A stretch of 64,000 nucleotides of DNA from Ruania halotolerans. Lineage in GTDB: Bacteria > Actinomycetota > Actinomycetes > Actinomycetales > Beutenbergiaceae. Below, in pieces: positions 1 through 8,503 of this stretch. Every line of letters starts with the position of its first letter. Within the stretch, counting starts at the first letter, position 1. A program made the translations under genes and the position numbers. The notes under the pieces were generated by a model. The model did not search any database. It saw nothing but the letters and a program-made list of their open reading frames with translations, and was not told the DNA's origin. The stretch spans positions 1,054,001-1,118,000 of the forward strand of contig NZ_CP088017.1 in assembly GCF_021049285.1 (NCBI RefSeq). Reading direction: 5' to 3'.

Positions 1-76
1 GGTGGCGCACCTGCCGGTGCGCCTGGCGGGGGTTCTGCGTGCCGAGGACATGCTGTTCCTGCGCTACCTGCGGTGA
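1..76 (+). CDS. 3' end of an unidentified gene (partial)
   Basis: An open frame enters from the left edge in the register starting at base 2 and ends at TGA 74-76. The 24 visible codons end in a Leu/Arg-rich tail (AEDMLFLRYLR). Nothing in it identifies a family. The strand and smooth high-GC codon use are compatible with a real C-terminus, but a chance open frame of this length is also possible. It would be convergent with the hypothetical gene at 101-1072. Confidence 0.35.
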   Translation, partial: VAHLPVRLAGVLRAEDMLFLRYLR

Positions 77-100
77 TTTGAGGCAGTCAGCAACGCACTG

Positions 101-1072
101 TCAGGCGAGCGGGAGGCCGCGATGTGCCTGGGATCGATCGTCGTGCAGATCGACGATCTGCCGCTGCGCTGGAGGTGCCTGGGGTCCGGTGCTGGAGATG
201 AACGCACAGGTGGCGTAGCCCTCGCTCGCGGTGGCGTACTTCTGCAACCACGGCGTCACGATGTGCCCGAACCGCTCATACGGATAGGGAACGGGCAGCG
301 CTCGATGCCCCACCCGCCACGGCTTCGGGGTGAGCCGGGCCCGATAGGTCTCATGGGTGGCGCACAGGGTCACGTATAACGGGTCGGAGTCCAAGGCCTG
401 CAGCAGGTGCTCGGCCTCCGGAGTGCCCGGCAACAGGTCAGTGCCGGTCACAATCACCCGCAAACCCGCGGCCGTGCGATACGTGCGGAACCCCCACTGC
501 GGATTGCGGGTGGCGACGTCCTGGATCCGCGCCAGCGCTGCGGCTGCGGCCGGGTCCGGTTCTTGTGCTGGCGGAGCTGGCGTCGAGTCCGTCGGCGCCG
601 AAGGATGCCCTGGTGTCGCGATCAGGTCGTCGGTCGAACGTCGCCCGAACAGGCGCGCGAAGAACCCACCGCGTTGATGGCCGGTGCCCTCGGGGCGTCG
701 CGGTGCTCGCTGCCGCCTTGATGCTCGCGAGGGCTCGGGAAGGTCGACATCGGCGATCAGGACCGCGTCGGTGTTCAGCACCTCAGCGCCATACCGGTTC
801 CGGGTGATCGCCGCCGCGAGTTCACCATCCTGTCCGGGGAACTCGGCCAGGACCTCCTCCCGCAACGGGGTGCGCGGGTAGTAACCGCCGCGCTGCAGCT
901 CGCGGCCGGCCCGTACGGCAGCAGCGGCCTGCTCGAGCCGCCGCCGCGCCACCTCGGCCGCCTCGGCAAGTGAGGACGAAGACCAGCCGTACAGGGTGAG
1001 GGAGAACTCCTTGCCGTGCGGGGAGTGCACGTCTCCCGTGGCATTCGTCCAGTAGCGCGGCAGGGGTTTCAT
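101..1072 (-). CDS. conserved hypothetical protein, 323 aa
   Basis: I do not recognise a named family. The N-terminal third is soluble and Arg/Ala-rich. The middle (about residues 120-180) is a low-complexity Pro/Arg/Thr linker with a [11 protein letters not shown] patch. The C-terminal third is the best ordered: it contains [25 protein letters not shown] and [10 protein letters not shown], which look like a conserved fold core. No signal peptide or membrane helix is seen. I chose ATG 1072 over the GTG at 1102 because a TACAGT -10 box ends 7 nt before it, as in other leaderless genes here, and the GTG would lie upstream of transcription. It is divergent from metG. Confidence 0.6.
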   Translation of the reverse strand: MKPLPRYWTNATGDVHSPHGKEFSLTLYGWSSSSLAEAAEVARRRLEQAAAAVRAGRELQRGGYYPRTPLREEVLAEFPGQDGELAAAITRNRYGAEVLNTDAVLIADVDLPEPSRASRRQRAPRRPEGTGHQRGGFFARLFGRRSTDDLIATPGHPSAPTDSTPAPPAQEPDPAAAAALARIQDVATRNPQWGFRTYRTAAGLRVIVTGTDLLPGTPEAEHLLQALDSDPLYVTLCATHETYRARLTPKPWRVGHRALPVPYPYERFGHIVTPWLQKYATASEGYATCAFISSTGPQAPPAQRQIVDLHDDRSQAHRGLPLA

Positions 1073-1079
1073 GGCTGGC

Positions 1080-1085
1080 ACTGTA
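1080..1085 (-). promoter_or_regulatory. -10 box of a leaderless promoter (hypothetical gene 101-1072)
   Basis: TACAGT on the minus strand, 7 nt before ATG 1072. It matches TANNNT and would place the transcription start at or next to the A of the start codon. No convincing -35 was picked out. Confidence 0.5.
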
Positions 1086-1122
1086 GCCCTGGACGCCCGC
1101 ACGGGGCCGAGTCTTCACGCCC

Positions 1123-1128
1123 TAGGAT
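1123..1128 (+). promoter_or_regulatory. -10 box of the leaderless metG promoter
   Basis: TAGGAT followed by 7 nt and then the metG ATG at 1136. There is no ribosome binding site between them, which is the usual layout of leaderless actinobacterial genes. It is divergent from the box at 1080-1085. Confidence 0.55.
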
Positions 1129-1135
1129 TGCCCGC

Positions 1136-2923
1136 ATGACCCACATCCTCTCGGCCGTGGCGTGGCCCTACGCCAACGGCCCACGGCACATCGGCCACGT
1201 GGCCGGCTTCGGCGTTCCCTCCGACGTCTTCAGCCGGCATATGCGGATGGCGGGTCACGACGTGCTGATGATCTCCGGCACGGATGAGCACGGCACCCCG
1301 ATCCTGGTGCAAGCGGAGCAGGAGGGCGTCTCCCCGCAGGAGCTCGCCGACCGGTACAACCGGGTGATCGTGAACGATCTCGTGAACCTCGGCCTGAGCT
1401 ACGACCTGTTCACCCGCACCACCACACGCAACCACTACGCCGTCGTGCAGGAGATGTTCCGCACGGTGCACAAGAACGGCTACATGGTGGAGAAGACCAC
1501 CATGGGCGCCATCTCCCCGTCCACGGGGCGCACCCTGCCGGACCGATTCATCGAGGGCACCTGCCCGATCTGCGGCTACGACGGCGCCCGCGGTGACCAG
1601 TGCGATAACTGCGGCAACCAGCTCGACCCGATCGACCTCAAGAACCCGCGCAGCCGCATCAACGGCGAGACGCCGAAGTTCGTCGAGTCCAACCACTTCT
1701 TCCTCGACCTGCCCGCCTTCGTAGACGCCCTCGCTGCATGGCTCGAGACCCGCAACGGGTGGCGGCCGAACGTGCTGAACTTCAGCCGCAACCTGCTCGA
1801 GGAGGTGCGCCCGCGCGCCATGACCCGGGACATCGACTGGGGCATCCCGGTGCCGCTGGAAGGCTGGGAGAACAACCCGAGCAAGCGGCTCTACGTCTGG
1901 TTCGACGCCGTGATCGGCTACCTCTCCTCCTCCATCGAGTGGGCCCGGCGTCAGGGAACGCCGGAGGCGTGGCGGGACTGGTGGACCAATCCGGACGCCC
2001 GCTCCTATTACTTCATGGGCAAGGACAACATCACGTTCCATTCCCAGATCTGGCCGGCCGAACTGCTGGCCTACGACGGCGGAGGCTCGCGTGGGGGATC
2101 ACCTGGCACTTTCGGTTCGCTCCAGTTGCCGACCGAGGTGGTCAGTTCGGAGTTCCTGAACGTGGAGGGGCAGAAGTTCTCCTCTTCCCGTGGTGTGGTC
2201 ATCTACGTGCGGGACATGCTCGCCCGATACCAGCCGGATGCCTTCCGCTACTACGTGGCAGCGGCCGGTCCGGAGAACCAGGACGTCGACTTCACCTGGG
2301 AGTCGTTCCTGAGCCGCACCAACGACGAACTGGTGGCCGGCTGGGGCAACCTGGTGAACCGCACCGCGACGATGGTGCACAAGAACTTCGGTGAGATCCC
2401 CGCCCCCGCCGATGTGGCCGATGTCGATCGCGACATCCTGGCCATCACGCAGCAGGCGTTCCGCACGGTCGGCACCGCCATCGAGGCGAACCGTCAGCGG
2501 CAGGCGATCTCGGAGGCCATGCGCACCGTCGCGGAGGTGAACCGGTACGTCTCGGAGACCCAACCGTGGAAGCTGAAGACCGACCCCGACCGGCTCGCCA
2601 CCGTGTTGCACACCACCACCCAGGCCGTCAGCGACTGCAACACGATCCTCGCCCCGTTCCTGCCGCACTCCGCGCAGGAGGTGCACACCACCCTCGGCGG
2701 CACCGGCACGTTTGCCCCGCAGCCGCGGATCGAGGAGGTCACCGATCTGGACGACGACTCCCGCGAGTACCCGGTGATCACCGGCGATTACAGCCAGATG
2801 CCCACCTGGGAGTCCCGCCCGGTGGTCCCGGGCACCCCGATCGGTAAGCCGACGCCCGTGTTCACCAAGCTCGACGACTCGATCGTGGAGGAGGAGCTGG
2901 AGCGGTTGCGGGAGAAGGCCTGA
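1136..2923 (+). CDS. metG: methionyl-tRNA synthetase
   Basis: Class I aminoacyl-tRNA synthetase charging tRNA-Met in the cytoplasm, 595 aa. The HIGH-type signature reads PRHIGH near residue 19. A zinc knuckle with CPICGYDG and CDNCG (two CxxC pairs) lies near residues 143-163. The KMSKS loop is present as KFSSSRG near residue 346, a variant found in a subset of MetRS. An anticodon-binding helical domain follows ([13 protein letters not shown]). The frame extends upstream to 1016, but ATG 1136 is preferred because the protein then begins [16 protein letters not shown], as the family does, and follows a -10 box. It has no C-terminal tRNA-binding extension. Its stop overlaps the tatD start by one base (TGATG), so the two are co-transcribed. 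Confidence 0.96.
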   Translation: MTHILSAVAWPYANGPRHIGHVAGFGVPSDVFSRHMRMAGHDVLMISGTDEHGTPILVQAEQEGVSPQELADRYNRVIVNDLVNLGLSYDLFTRTTTRNHYAVVQEMFRTVHKNGYMVEKTTMGAISPSTGRTLPDRFIEGTCPICGYDGARGDQCDNCGNQLDPIDLKNPRSRINGETPKFVESNHFFLDLPAFVDALAAWLETRNGWRPNVLNFSRNLLEEVRPRAMTRDIDWGIPVPLEGWENNPSKRLYVWFDAVIGYLSSSIEWARRQGTPEAWRDWWTNPDARSYYFMGKDNITFHSQIWPAELLAYDGGGSRGGSPGTFGSLQLPTEVVSSEFLNVEGQKFSSSRGVVIYVRDMLARYQPDAFRYYVAAAGPENQDVDFTWESFLSRTNDELVAGWGNLVNRTATMVHKNFGEIPAPADVADVDRDILAITQQAFRTVGTAIEANRQRQAISEAMRTVAEVNRYVSETQPWKLKTDPDRLATVLHTTTQAVSDCNTILAPFLPHSAQEVHTTLGGTGTFAPQPRIEEVTDLDDDSREYPVITGDYSQMPTWESRPVVPGTPIGKPTPVFTKLDDSIVEEELERLREKA

Positions 2924-3831
2924 TGGCGCGCAAGCGCGAGAAGGGCTTTCCGCCGTCACCGGATCAGTTGCCGGTGGGAGTGGTGGACAACCACACCCAC
3001 CTGGAGTCCATCGCCGATGTGCTTCCCGACGGCGTCGCTGACCCTGGTCTGCTCGCTCACCTTGAGCACGGGCGTGCCGTGGGCGTGGACGCCGTGGTGC
3101 AGATCGGGTGCGACCTCGAGTCCGCCCGCTGGAGCGTGCAGGCTGCTGCGGAGCACCCATCGATCCTCGCGGGCGTGGCGATCCACCCGAACGAGGCCGT
3201 GCTGCATGCAGGAGTGCGCGAGGTCGCACCGGACGGCCTGGAACCCGACCCTGCACCCCGGCACAAGCTGAGCCTGGAGGTAGCGATCGCCGAGATCGCC
3301 GACCTGGCCCGCGCGGACCGGGTGCGCACCGTGGGGGAGACGGGGTTGGACTACTTCCGCGCCGGTGAGGCCGGCCGCGCCGCGCAACGGGAGGCGTTCC
3401 GCGCGCACATCGCACTCGCCAAAGAGCTCGATCTGCCGTTGCAGATCCACGATCGGGACGCCCACGCGGATGTGCTCGCCATCCTGGCGGCGGACGGGCC
3501 TCCGGCGCGCACGGTCTTCCATTGCTTCTCCGGTGATGCGGCGATGGCGCGCGAATGCGTGGCGCGTGGGTACTTCCTCTCCTTCTCCGGAACTGTCACG
3601 TTCAACAAGTCTGAGGAGCTGCGTCGCGCGGCCGCCGAGGCACCCGCCGAACAGCTCCTCGTTGAGACGGACGCTCCGTACCTCACCCCGCACCCGTACC
3701 GCGGGCGACCCAACGCGCCCTACCTGTTGCCCCTCACACTCGCCACCATGGCCTCGGTGCGCACGGAGCCGCTAGAGGTCCTGTGCGCGACGATCCGGAC
3801 GACGTCGGAAGCCTTGTACGGTCCCTGGTGA
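2923..3831 (+). CDS. tatD: TatD-family metal-dependent hydrolase
   Basis: TIM-barrel metallohydrolase of the TatD DNase family, 302 aa. The metal-ligand motifs appear in order: DNHTHLE near residue 22, GETGLDYFR with the bridging Glu near 139, IHDRDAH near 175, HCFSGDA near 201 and TDAPYLTP near 248. It is slightly longer than the typical 260 aa because of a charged N-terminal stretch and an insert around residues 95-115. Family members act as 3'-5' exonucleases or DNA-repair nucleases; the substrate here is not shown by sequence. It is translationally coupled to metG and followed by the rpf cluster, the order seen across actinobacteria. Confidence 0.92.
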   Translation: MARKREKGFPPSPDQLPVGVVDNHTHLESIADVLPDGVADPGLLAHLEHGRAVGVDAVVQIGCDLESARWSVQAAAEHPSILAGVAIHPNEAVLHAGVREVAPDGLEPDPAPRHKLSLEVAIAEIADLARADRVRTVGETGLDYFRAGEAGRAAQREAFRAHIALAKELDLPLQIHDRDAHADVLAILAADGPPARTVFHCFSGDAAMARECVARGYFLSFSGTVTFNKSEELRRAAAEAPAEQLLVETDAPYLTPHPYRGRPNAPYLLPLTLATMASVRTEPLEVLCATIRTTSEALYGPW

Positions 3832-3875
3832 GCGTGCACGGTGGGCGCGAATTCGGTTCTCATCTGGCGTACCAG

Positions 3876-3891
3876 GTCACGAATCGGTTAC
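3876..3891 (+). promoter_or_regulatory. paired GTNAC operator upstream of the G5/SLT gene (MtrA-like)
   Basis: GTCAC (3876-3880), six bases, then GTTAC (3887-3891): half-sites 11 bp apart, one helical turn. The same geometry recurs at 5104-5119 before rpfB. It resembles the loosely conserved repeats reported for the actinobacterial cell-wall regulator MtrA. The assignment to MtrA is inference. Confidence 0.4.
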
Positions 3892-3946
3892 GGTGGCGGG
3901 GCGACCCATCCCTCCTGAGTCGTGCCCCGCAGAACAGGAATCCCCC

Positions 3947-5035
3947 GTGCCCAGTGGAAACACCACGTCGCGCCACCGCGCCGACGCCCCCGTCGCCACC
4001 ACCCTGCCTCGACCGATCCGACGCGCCATCGGCGCGGGCGGACTCGCTGTGGTCCTCGCCGGCTCCCTGGCATTCGCCGCGACACAGCCAGGTTCCTCGG
4101 CTGAGCAGAACGACCTGACAGGCACAGGTGTGGGCTCGGCCGCGAACTCGCTGACCGGCCGCACTGGGGTGTGGGACCAGGCGTCCCGCAGCGGTGAGGT
4201 CACCCGGGACGTCTTGGACGAGGCCGGTGAGCCCGTGACTTTCACCGTCACCGTGGACGGTCGTGACGTGGAGATCACCTCGAATGCCGGCACGCTCGCC
4301 GATGCACTGATCGACAACGGCATCGTGGTGGGTATCGAGGACAACGTCTCAGTGCCGATGAACGGGGTCCCGACCGAGGGAATGGACGTGCAGATCGAGC
4401 GGGTCGGTACCCAGCACGGCACCGAGACCGAAGCGATTCCGTTCGAGACCATCGAGCGAGAGACGTCCTCCTTGGAGCGCGGAGAGACTCGCACCGAAAC
4501 TGAAGGCGTCGATGGCACCCGGGTGATTGCGTACACCGCGGTGTACGAGGGTGGCGACGAGGTCTCCCGCACCACCCAGGCCGAGATTCTCGTCTCCGAA
4601 CCGGTGGACGAGGTGATCCTGATCGGCACCGCGGACCCGGCCTCCGAGCCGGCGCCGGCGACCTCCGGCTCGTCGGGCTCGTCCAACTCCTCGTCCAGCT
4701 CCGATGACTCGGCACCGAGTGGCTCCTACTCCGGTAGCGACCCGCGCGGTATCGCCCGTTCGATGGTCGAAGCCCGCGGCTGGGGCGGTGACCAGTGGAG
4801 CTGCCTCGACTCTCTCTGGCAGCGGGAGAGCAACTGGAACCCGTACGCACAGAACCCGTCCTCGGGTGCGTACGGCATCCCGCAGTCTCTGCCCGGCACG
4901 AAGATGGCCTCGGCCGGCTCGGACTGGCGCACCAACCCCGCTACCCAGATCACCTGGGGCCTGAACTACATCGAAGGCCGCTACGGCACCCCGTGTGGGG
5001 CCTGGTCGCACTCGGAGTCGGTCGGCTGGTACTGA
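3947..5035 (+). CDS. G5-domain / lysozyme-like (SLT-type) cell-wall hydrolase
   Basis: Exported or membrane-anchored peptidoglycan-active protein, 362 aa. One hydrophobic segment (AIGAGGLAVVLAGSLAFAA, about residues 26-44) follows a basic N-terminus. A DUF348-like ubiquitin-fold repeat (VTFTVTVDGRDVEITSNAGT) comes next, then a G5-like segment (about 155-225) and a Ser-rich linker (GSSGSSNSSSSSDDS). The C-terminal lysozyme-fold domain carries WQRESNWNP, whose Glu is the likely catalytic acid, and GAYGIPQSLPG. The start is GTG 3947, with a purine-rich site (AGAACAGGAA) ahead and a family-like N-terminus; an earlier in-frame start at 3893 adds an unlikely extension. It is a tandem architectural cousin of rpfB, but its last domain is SLT-like and not the Rpf fold. 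Confidence 0.85.
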   Translation: MPSGNTTSRHRADAPVATTLPRPIRRAIGAGGLAVVLAGSLAFAATQPGSSAEQNDLTGTGVGSAANSLTGRTGVWDQASRSGEVTRDVLDEAGEPVTFTVTVDGRDVEITSNAGTLADALIDNGIVVGIEDNVSVPMNGVPTEGMDVQIERVGTQHGTETEAIPFETIERETSSLERGETRTETEGVDGTRVIAYTAVYEGGDEVSRTTQAEILVSEPVDEVILIGTADPASEPAPATSGSSGSSNSSSSSDDSAPSGSYSGSDPRGIARSMVEARGWGGDQWSCLDSLWQRESNWNPYAQNPSSGAYGIPQSLPGTKMASAGSDWRTNPATQITWGLNYIEGRYGTPCGAWSHSESVGWY

Positions 5036-5063
5036 GCGGCCTGAGCGGCCAGTGAGCCGCGCT

Positions 5064-5088
5064 GCGGTGGGCAGAGTCACACCACCGC
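5064..5088 (+). terminator. possible terminator after the SLT/G5 gene
   Basis: Perfect 7-bp inverted repeat GCGGTGG / CCACCGC with an 11-nt loop, 29 nt after the stop codon. There is no T-run, which is common in high-GC actinobacteria. A moderate candidate only. Confidence 0.35.
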
Positions 5089-5103
5089 CACCTGGCCCCG
5101 TTG

Positions 5104-5119
5104 GTAACGATCGGGTTAC
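5104..5119 (+). promoter_or_regulatory. paired GTNAC operator upstream of rpfB (MtrA-like)
   Basis: GTAAC (5104-5108), six bases, GTTAC (5115-5119), with the same 11-bp register as the site at 3876-3891. It lies about 110 nt before the rpfB ATG. MtrA control of rpfB has been reported in M. tuberculosis, which makes MtrA the leading candidate; this is inference. Confidence 0.42.
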
Positions 5120-5231
5120 AGTCGATCGGTCAGAATTGACGACGTGACGCACCACGTGTAGCGCGCGCTCAGCTTGCCCCGTCTCGGCGTCCCCCGGCCG
5201 AGGCCTATCAGCAGAGGATCACCTCCCCCTT

Positions 5232-6491
5232 ATGACGTTCTTCCGCCGTTCCCCCGTGTCCGAGCCCGACGAGGCGACTACCGAAGAGGTCTCCGCAGAG
5301 GAGGCCACCGCCGAGCAGCCGGTCCGCCGAGCACGCCGCCGCATGCTTGCCGGTGCCCTCGCCGCCGTCGCGCTCGTCCTGGGTGGTGGCAGTGTTGCCT
5401 TCGCGGCAGCGCACAAGCACGTGGAGATCGACCTCGACGGTCAGACGTACACGCACAACACCTTCGCCGGTTCCGTCTCCGGGTTGCTGGCCGAGGCCGG
5501 TATTGAACTCGGGGAACACGATGAAGTCGTCCCAGGTGTGGGGGAGCCGCTGCGTGATGACAGTGAGATCGTGGTCCGTACAGCCAGCCAGATCACCGTG
5601 ATGCAGGACGGTGAGGAGAGGCAGATCTGGACCACGGCGCTCACCGCTGCGGGCGCACTGTCCGATCTGGCCGCCACTGGGCGAGACGCCACGCTCGTCG
5701 CCTCCCGGTCCGCGGACGGTCGCACCAGCCTGGAGCTGCCGCTCGCAGCGGACGGCACGGTCTCGATCGAGGTGGACGGCGAGACGCGAACTGTCGATGC
5801 CGAGGGGACGGTCTCTCTTGAGCAGGTGCTGATGCGCGCGGAGGTCGAACTCGGGCCCGATGACGATGCCGAGGTGAGCCATGCCGATGGTGACGTCGTG
5901 GTGACCGTGACCCGCCGATCCACCGAGCGGGAGAGCGAGACCGAGGCGATCGAACACCGCAGCACCGAGCGGGAGACCAACGAGCTGTACGAGGACCAGT
6001 CCCGCGTGGTCCAGGAGGGTCAGGACGGTGAGCGCACGATCGTGACCGTGCACCAGCTGGTGAACGGGGAGATCAGCTCGAGCAAGGAGATCTCCTCGGA
6101 GGTCACCACGGAGCCGGTGACCGAGATCGTCGAGGTCGGCACGGCCGAGCGCCCGGCGCCGGAGCCGGCACCGGAGTCGAGCTCCTCCGAGAGCTCCTCG
6201 AGCAGTTCGGAGTCCTCAGAGTCTTCCGGCGGTTCCTCGGACGCGGCCGGAAGCGGCGTCTGGGCCGCGCTCGCGCAGTGTGAGTCCGGGGGCAATCCGC
6301 AGGCTGTCAGCTCCAACGGGCTGTACTACGGGCTCTACCAGTTCGCAGTGAGCACGTGGCAGTCGGTGGGCGGCAGCGGACTGCCCACGGAGGCTTCCGC
6401 CGCCGAGCAGACGCAACGCGCACAGGCCCTGCAGGCGCGCTCCGGGTGGGGGCAGTGGCCGCACTGTGCCTCCCAGCTCGGCCTTCGCTAA
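5232..6491 (+). CDS. rpfB: resuscitation-promoting factor RpfB
   Basis: Secreted or anchored muralytic enzyme that cleaves peptidoglycan and promotes exit from dormancy, 419 aa. The acidic N-terminus is followed by RRARRR and a membrane segment (about residues 39-58). Two to three DUF348 repeats come next (KHVEIDLDGQTYTHNTF; QITVMQDGEERQIWTT; GTVSIEVDGETRTVDAEG), then a G5 domain (about 235-305) and a Ser/Glu linker. The C-terminal Rpf domain (about 342-419) has CESGGNPQAVSSNG, where the Glu is the catalytic residue, GLYYGLYQF, and GWGQWPHC supplying the second conserved Cys. ATG 5232 follows a weak site. No lipobox is seen, unlike mycobacterial RpfB. Confidence 0.95.
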   Translation: MTFFRRSPVSEPDEATTEEVSAEEATAEQPVRRARRRMLAGALAAVALVLGGGSVAFAAAHKHVEIDLDGQTYTHNTFAGSVSGLLAEAGIELGEHDEVVPGVGEPLRDDSEIVVRTASQITVMQDGEERQIWTTALTAAGALSDLAATGRDATLVASRSADGRTSLELPLAADGTVSIEVDGETRTVDAEGTVSLEQVLMRAEVELGPDDDAEVSHADGDVVVTVTRRSTERESETEAIEHRSTERETNELYEDQSRVVQEGQDGERTIVTVHQLVNGEISSSKEISSEVTTEPVTEIVEVGTAERPAPEPAPESSSSESSSSSSESSESSGGSSDAAGSGVWAALAQCESGGNPQAVSSNGLYYGLYQFAVSTWQSVGGSGLPTEASAAEQTQRAQALQARSGWGQWPHCASQLGLR

Positions 6492-6513
6492 CCCCACCCA
6501 CCCCACCTCCAGG

Positions 6514-6588
6514 CGAGTGCGGCCCATCTCGCTCACTCGGTGAGATATACCCGAGATCGGCCGCACTCGAGGTGTGTCGAGTGCGGCC
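6514..6588 (+). repeat. 75-bp structured intergenic element, copy A
   Basis: It aligns without gaps to copy B at 62674-62748 (64 of 75 bases identical). Arm 1 is CGAGTGCGGCC (6514-6524). A conserved core with TCTCG, CTCAC-TCG-GTGAG, ATATAC and CGAGA follows. Arm 2 (6559-6570) and arm 3 (6577-6588) form a perfect 12-bp hairpin with a 6-nt loop. Arm 1 can also pair fully with arm 2, so two mutually exclusive folds are possible. It lies 22 nt after the rpfB stop and may act as its terminator or as a dispersed repeat. Confidence 0.75.
6559..6588 (+). terminator. hairpin of copy A, probable rpfB terminator
   Basis: GGCCGCACTCGA, six-base loop, TCGAGTGCGGCC: a perfect 12-bp GC-rich stem without a T-run. 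The second base pair is changed in a compensatory way in copy B, which supports the hairpin as the conserved structure. Confidence 0.5.
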
Positions 6589-6625
6589 ACGCGTAGCACC
6601 GCGCACCGTGGGCGCCCGCGTCGCC

Positions 6626-6631
6626 TAGTCT
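6626..6631 (+). promoter_or_regulatory. -10 box of the leaderless rsmA promoter
   Basis: TAGTCT, then 6 nt, then the GTG start of rsmA at 6638, with no ribosome binding site. It sits 38 nt after the copy A hairpin, so rsmA-ispE probably forms its own transcript. Confidence 0.5.
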
Positions 6632-6637
6632 CTCCCT

Positions 6638-7534
6638 GTGACCCCTGCTGAATCGACGAACGATGCCGTCCAACTCCTGACGGCGTCCAGCGTCCGAGAG
6701 TTGGCCACGCGGCTGAACGTACGACCCACCAAGACACTGGGTCAGAACTTCGTGATCGACCCCGGCACAGTTCGCCGCATCGTTCGTACGGCCGGCGTGG
6801 GCTCCTCGGACACCGTGCTGGAAGTAGGGCCGGGTCTGGGGTCCCTCACCTTAGGGCTGCTGGAGACCGGGGCGCACGTGACCGCCGTCGAGATCGATCC
6901 GGTGCTCGCCGGGGCGTTGGGTGAGACGGTGACTACCCATGCACCAGTCGCGGTGGATCGGCTCACGGTGATCGCTGCCGACGCGATGGAACTGACCGAG
7001 TTGCCCACGCCCCCCGTGCGGCTGGTGGCCAACCTCCCCTACAACGTGGCGGTGCCGGTTCTGTTGCATCTTCTGGCACACCTGCCCAGCCTGCGGGAGG
7101 TGTTGGTCATGGTGCAGGCCGAGGTAGCGGACCGGATCGCCGCCGGACCTGGTTCGCGTACCTACGGTGTGCCGTCCGCGAAGGCGGCGTGGTACGCGAG
7201 CGCGTCCCGCGCCGGGTCGATCGGCCGGTCAGTGTTCTGGCCGGCACCCAATGTGGATTCGGCCCTGGTGCGCCTGGTGCGACGCGATCCACCACTCACG
7301 ACTGCCACCCGGGCGGAGGTCTTCGCCTGTATCGACGCCGCATTCTCCCAACGGCGCAAGACGCTACGCTCGGCCTTGGCCGGGTGGGCCGGCTCGGCAG
7401 ACCTCGCTGAGCAGGCGCTGCGATCGGCCGGGGTGGATCCGACCCTTCGCGGTGAACGGCTGGACGTCACCCAGTTCGCGGCTGTGGCTGCCGCGCGCAC
7501 AGCCGGCGAGCCGAAGGGGAGGAGCGCCCGATGA
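6638..7534 (+). CDS. rsmA: 16S rRNA dimethyladenosine transferase
   Basis: RsmA/KsgA SAM-dependent methyltransferase that dimethylates two adjacent adenosines in the 3'-terminal helix of 16S rRNA during 30S maturation, 298 aa. LGQNFVID near residue 35 precedes the SAM-binding motif [12 protein letters not shown] near 60. VEIDP ends the second strand, and the catalytic NLPYNV motif is near residue 131. A C-terminal helical domain contains [12 protein letters not shown]. The start is GTG 6638, just after a -10 box. It overlaps ispE by 4 nt (ATGA), so the pair is translationally coupled, the usual actinobacterial arrangement. Confidence 0.95.
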   Translation: MTPAESTNDAVQLLTASSVRELATRLNVRPTKTLGQNFVIDPGTVRRIVRTAGVGSSDTVLEVGPGLGSLTLGLLETGAHVTAVEIDPVLAGALGETVTTHAPVAVDRLTVIAADAMELTELPTPPVRLVANLPYNVAVPVLLHLLAHLPSLREVLVMVQAEVADRIAAGPGSRTYGVPSAKAAWYASASRAGSIGRSVFWPAPNVDSALVRLVRRDPPLTTATRAEVFACIDAAFSQRRKTLRSALAGWAGSADLAEQALRSAGVDPTLRGERLDVTQFAAVAAARTAGEPKGRSAR

Positions 7535-8493
7535 CCGAACCCATGACCGAGGTGGCCGCCACACCTGGTTCAGTGCACGTGCGGGCACCCGGGAAACTGA
7601 ATTTGGTGCTACGGGTGGGTCGCGCGGGCGACGATGGCTACCATCCACTTGCGACCGTATTCCAGGCCGTCTCCCTGTATGAGGACCTCGTGGCGACCCC
7701 CGCGAAGGAGATCAGCGTCAGCGTGAGCGGGCGCCATGCCGCACATGTGCCCACCGACGAGAGCAATCTCGCCTTCCGCGCGGCCGCGCTCCTTGCCGAG
7801 GCGACGGGCACCGAGGAGGGCGTGCATCTGGAGATCGCCAAACAGGTGCCGACGGCCGGCGGGATGGGTGGCGGTTCGGCAGACGCCGCTGCCGCGCTAC
7901 TCGCCTGCGATCTGCTGTGGGAGACCGGATTGGCCAGGGAGGAACTCGGCCATCTGGCGGCTGAACTCGGCGCGGACGTGCCCTTCGCGCTGACCGGGCA
8001 GACGGCGTTGGGCCGGGGCCGCGGGGATGTGCTCACCCCGGCGCTCGCACGCGGGCGCTTCTACTGGGTGCTGGCGTTGTTCGACGACGGCCTGGCCACC
8101 CCAGAGGTCTTCGCCGCCTGGGACCGGCAAATGGCTGGGTCGGAGGGCGGCGTCGACGATTCAGTTCTTGAGGTCGGTGACGATGTCATGCAGGCGTTGG
8201 TCTCCGGTGACCCGAACCAGCTCGCCGAGGTGCTGGAGAACGATCTCGGTGCGGCAGCGCGGGAACTGCGCCCCGCCGTCGGCATGGTCCTGGATCAGGC
8301 AGAAGGCGCCGGTGCTCTCGCAGCAGTGGTCTCTGGCTCCGGGCCGACCGTGGCGGCGTTGGCTGCCGACCACGCGAGCGCGCTGGAGGTGGCGGCCGCG
8401 TTGCGCGCCAGGGAATTGGCCGATGAGGTGATCGTCGTGACGAGTCCGGCCCACGGTGCCCGGCTGGTGGAGCCGGTGCGCGACAGTATGTAG
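7531..8493 (+). CDS. ispE: 4-diphosphocytidyl-2-C-methyl-D-erythritol kinase
   Basis: GHMP kinase of the MEP isoprenoid pathway that phosphorylates CDP-ME with ATP, 320 aa. [14 protein letters not shown] near residue 17 holds the substrate Lys, DGYHPL follows near 34, and the glycine-rich ATP loop is [16 protein letters not shown] near residue 110. [12 protein letters not shown] near residue 268 is the third GHMP motif. It is coupled to rsmA by a 4-nt overlap. Its stop lies only 10 nt from the stop of the convergent membrane gene, so no separate terminator space exists. Confidence 0.95.
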   Translation: MTEPMTEVAATPGSVHVRAPGKLNLVLRVGRAGDDGYHPLATVFQAVSLYEDLVATPAKEISVSVSGRHAAHVPTDESNLAFRAAALLAEATGTEEGVHLEIAKQVPTAGGMGGGSADAAAALLACDLLWETGLAREELGHLAAELGADVPFALTGQTALGRGRGDVLTPALARGRFYWVLALFDDGLATPEVFAAWDRQMAGSEGGVDDSVLEVGDDVMQALVSGDPNQLAEVLENDLGAAARELRPAVGMVLDQAEGAGALAAVVSGSGPTVAALAADHASALEVAAALRARELADEVIVVTSPAHGARLVEPVRDSM

Positions 8494-8503
8494 TGGCCGC
8501 CGA

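Noticed and set aside
3832-3946. c-di-AMP (ydaO-type) riboswitch before the rpf-like genes
   Set aside because: Riboswitches are common before actinobacterial rpf genes, but I could not find the conserved core here or at 5036-5231.
6541-6550. TGAGATATAC in the 75-bp element resembling a vector-type leader
   Set aside because: It is part of a repeated native element present twice with flanking structure, not vector sequence.
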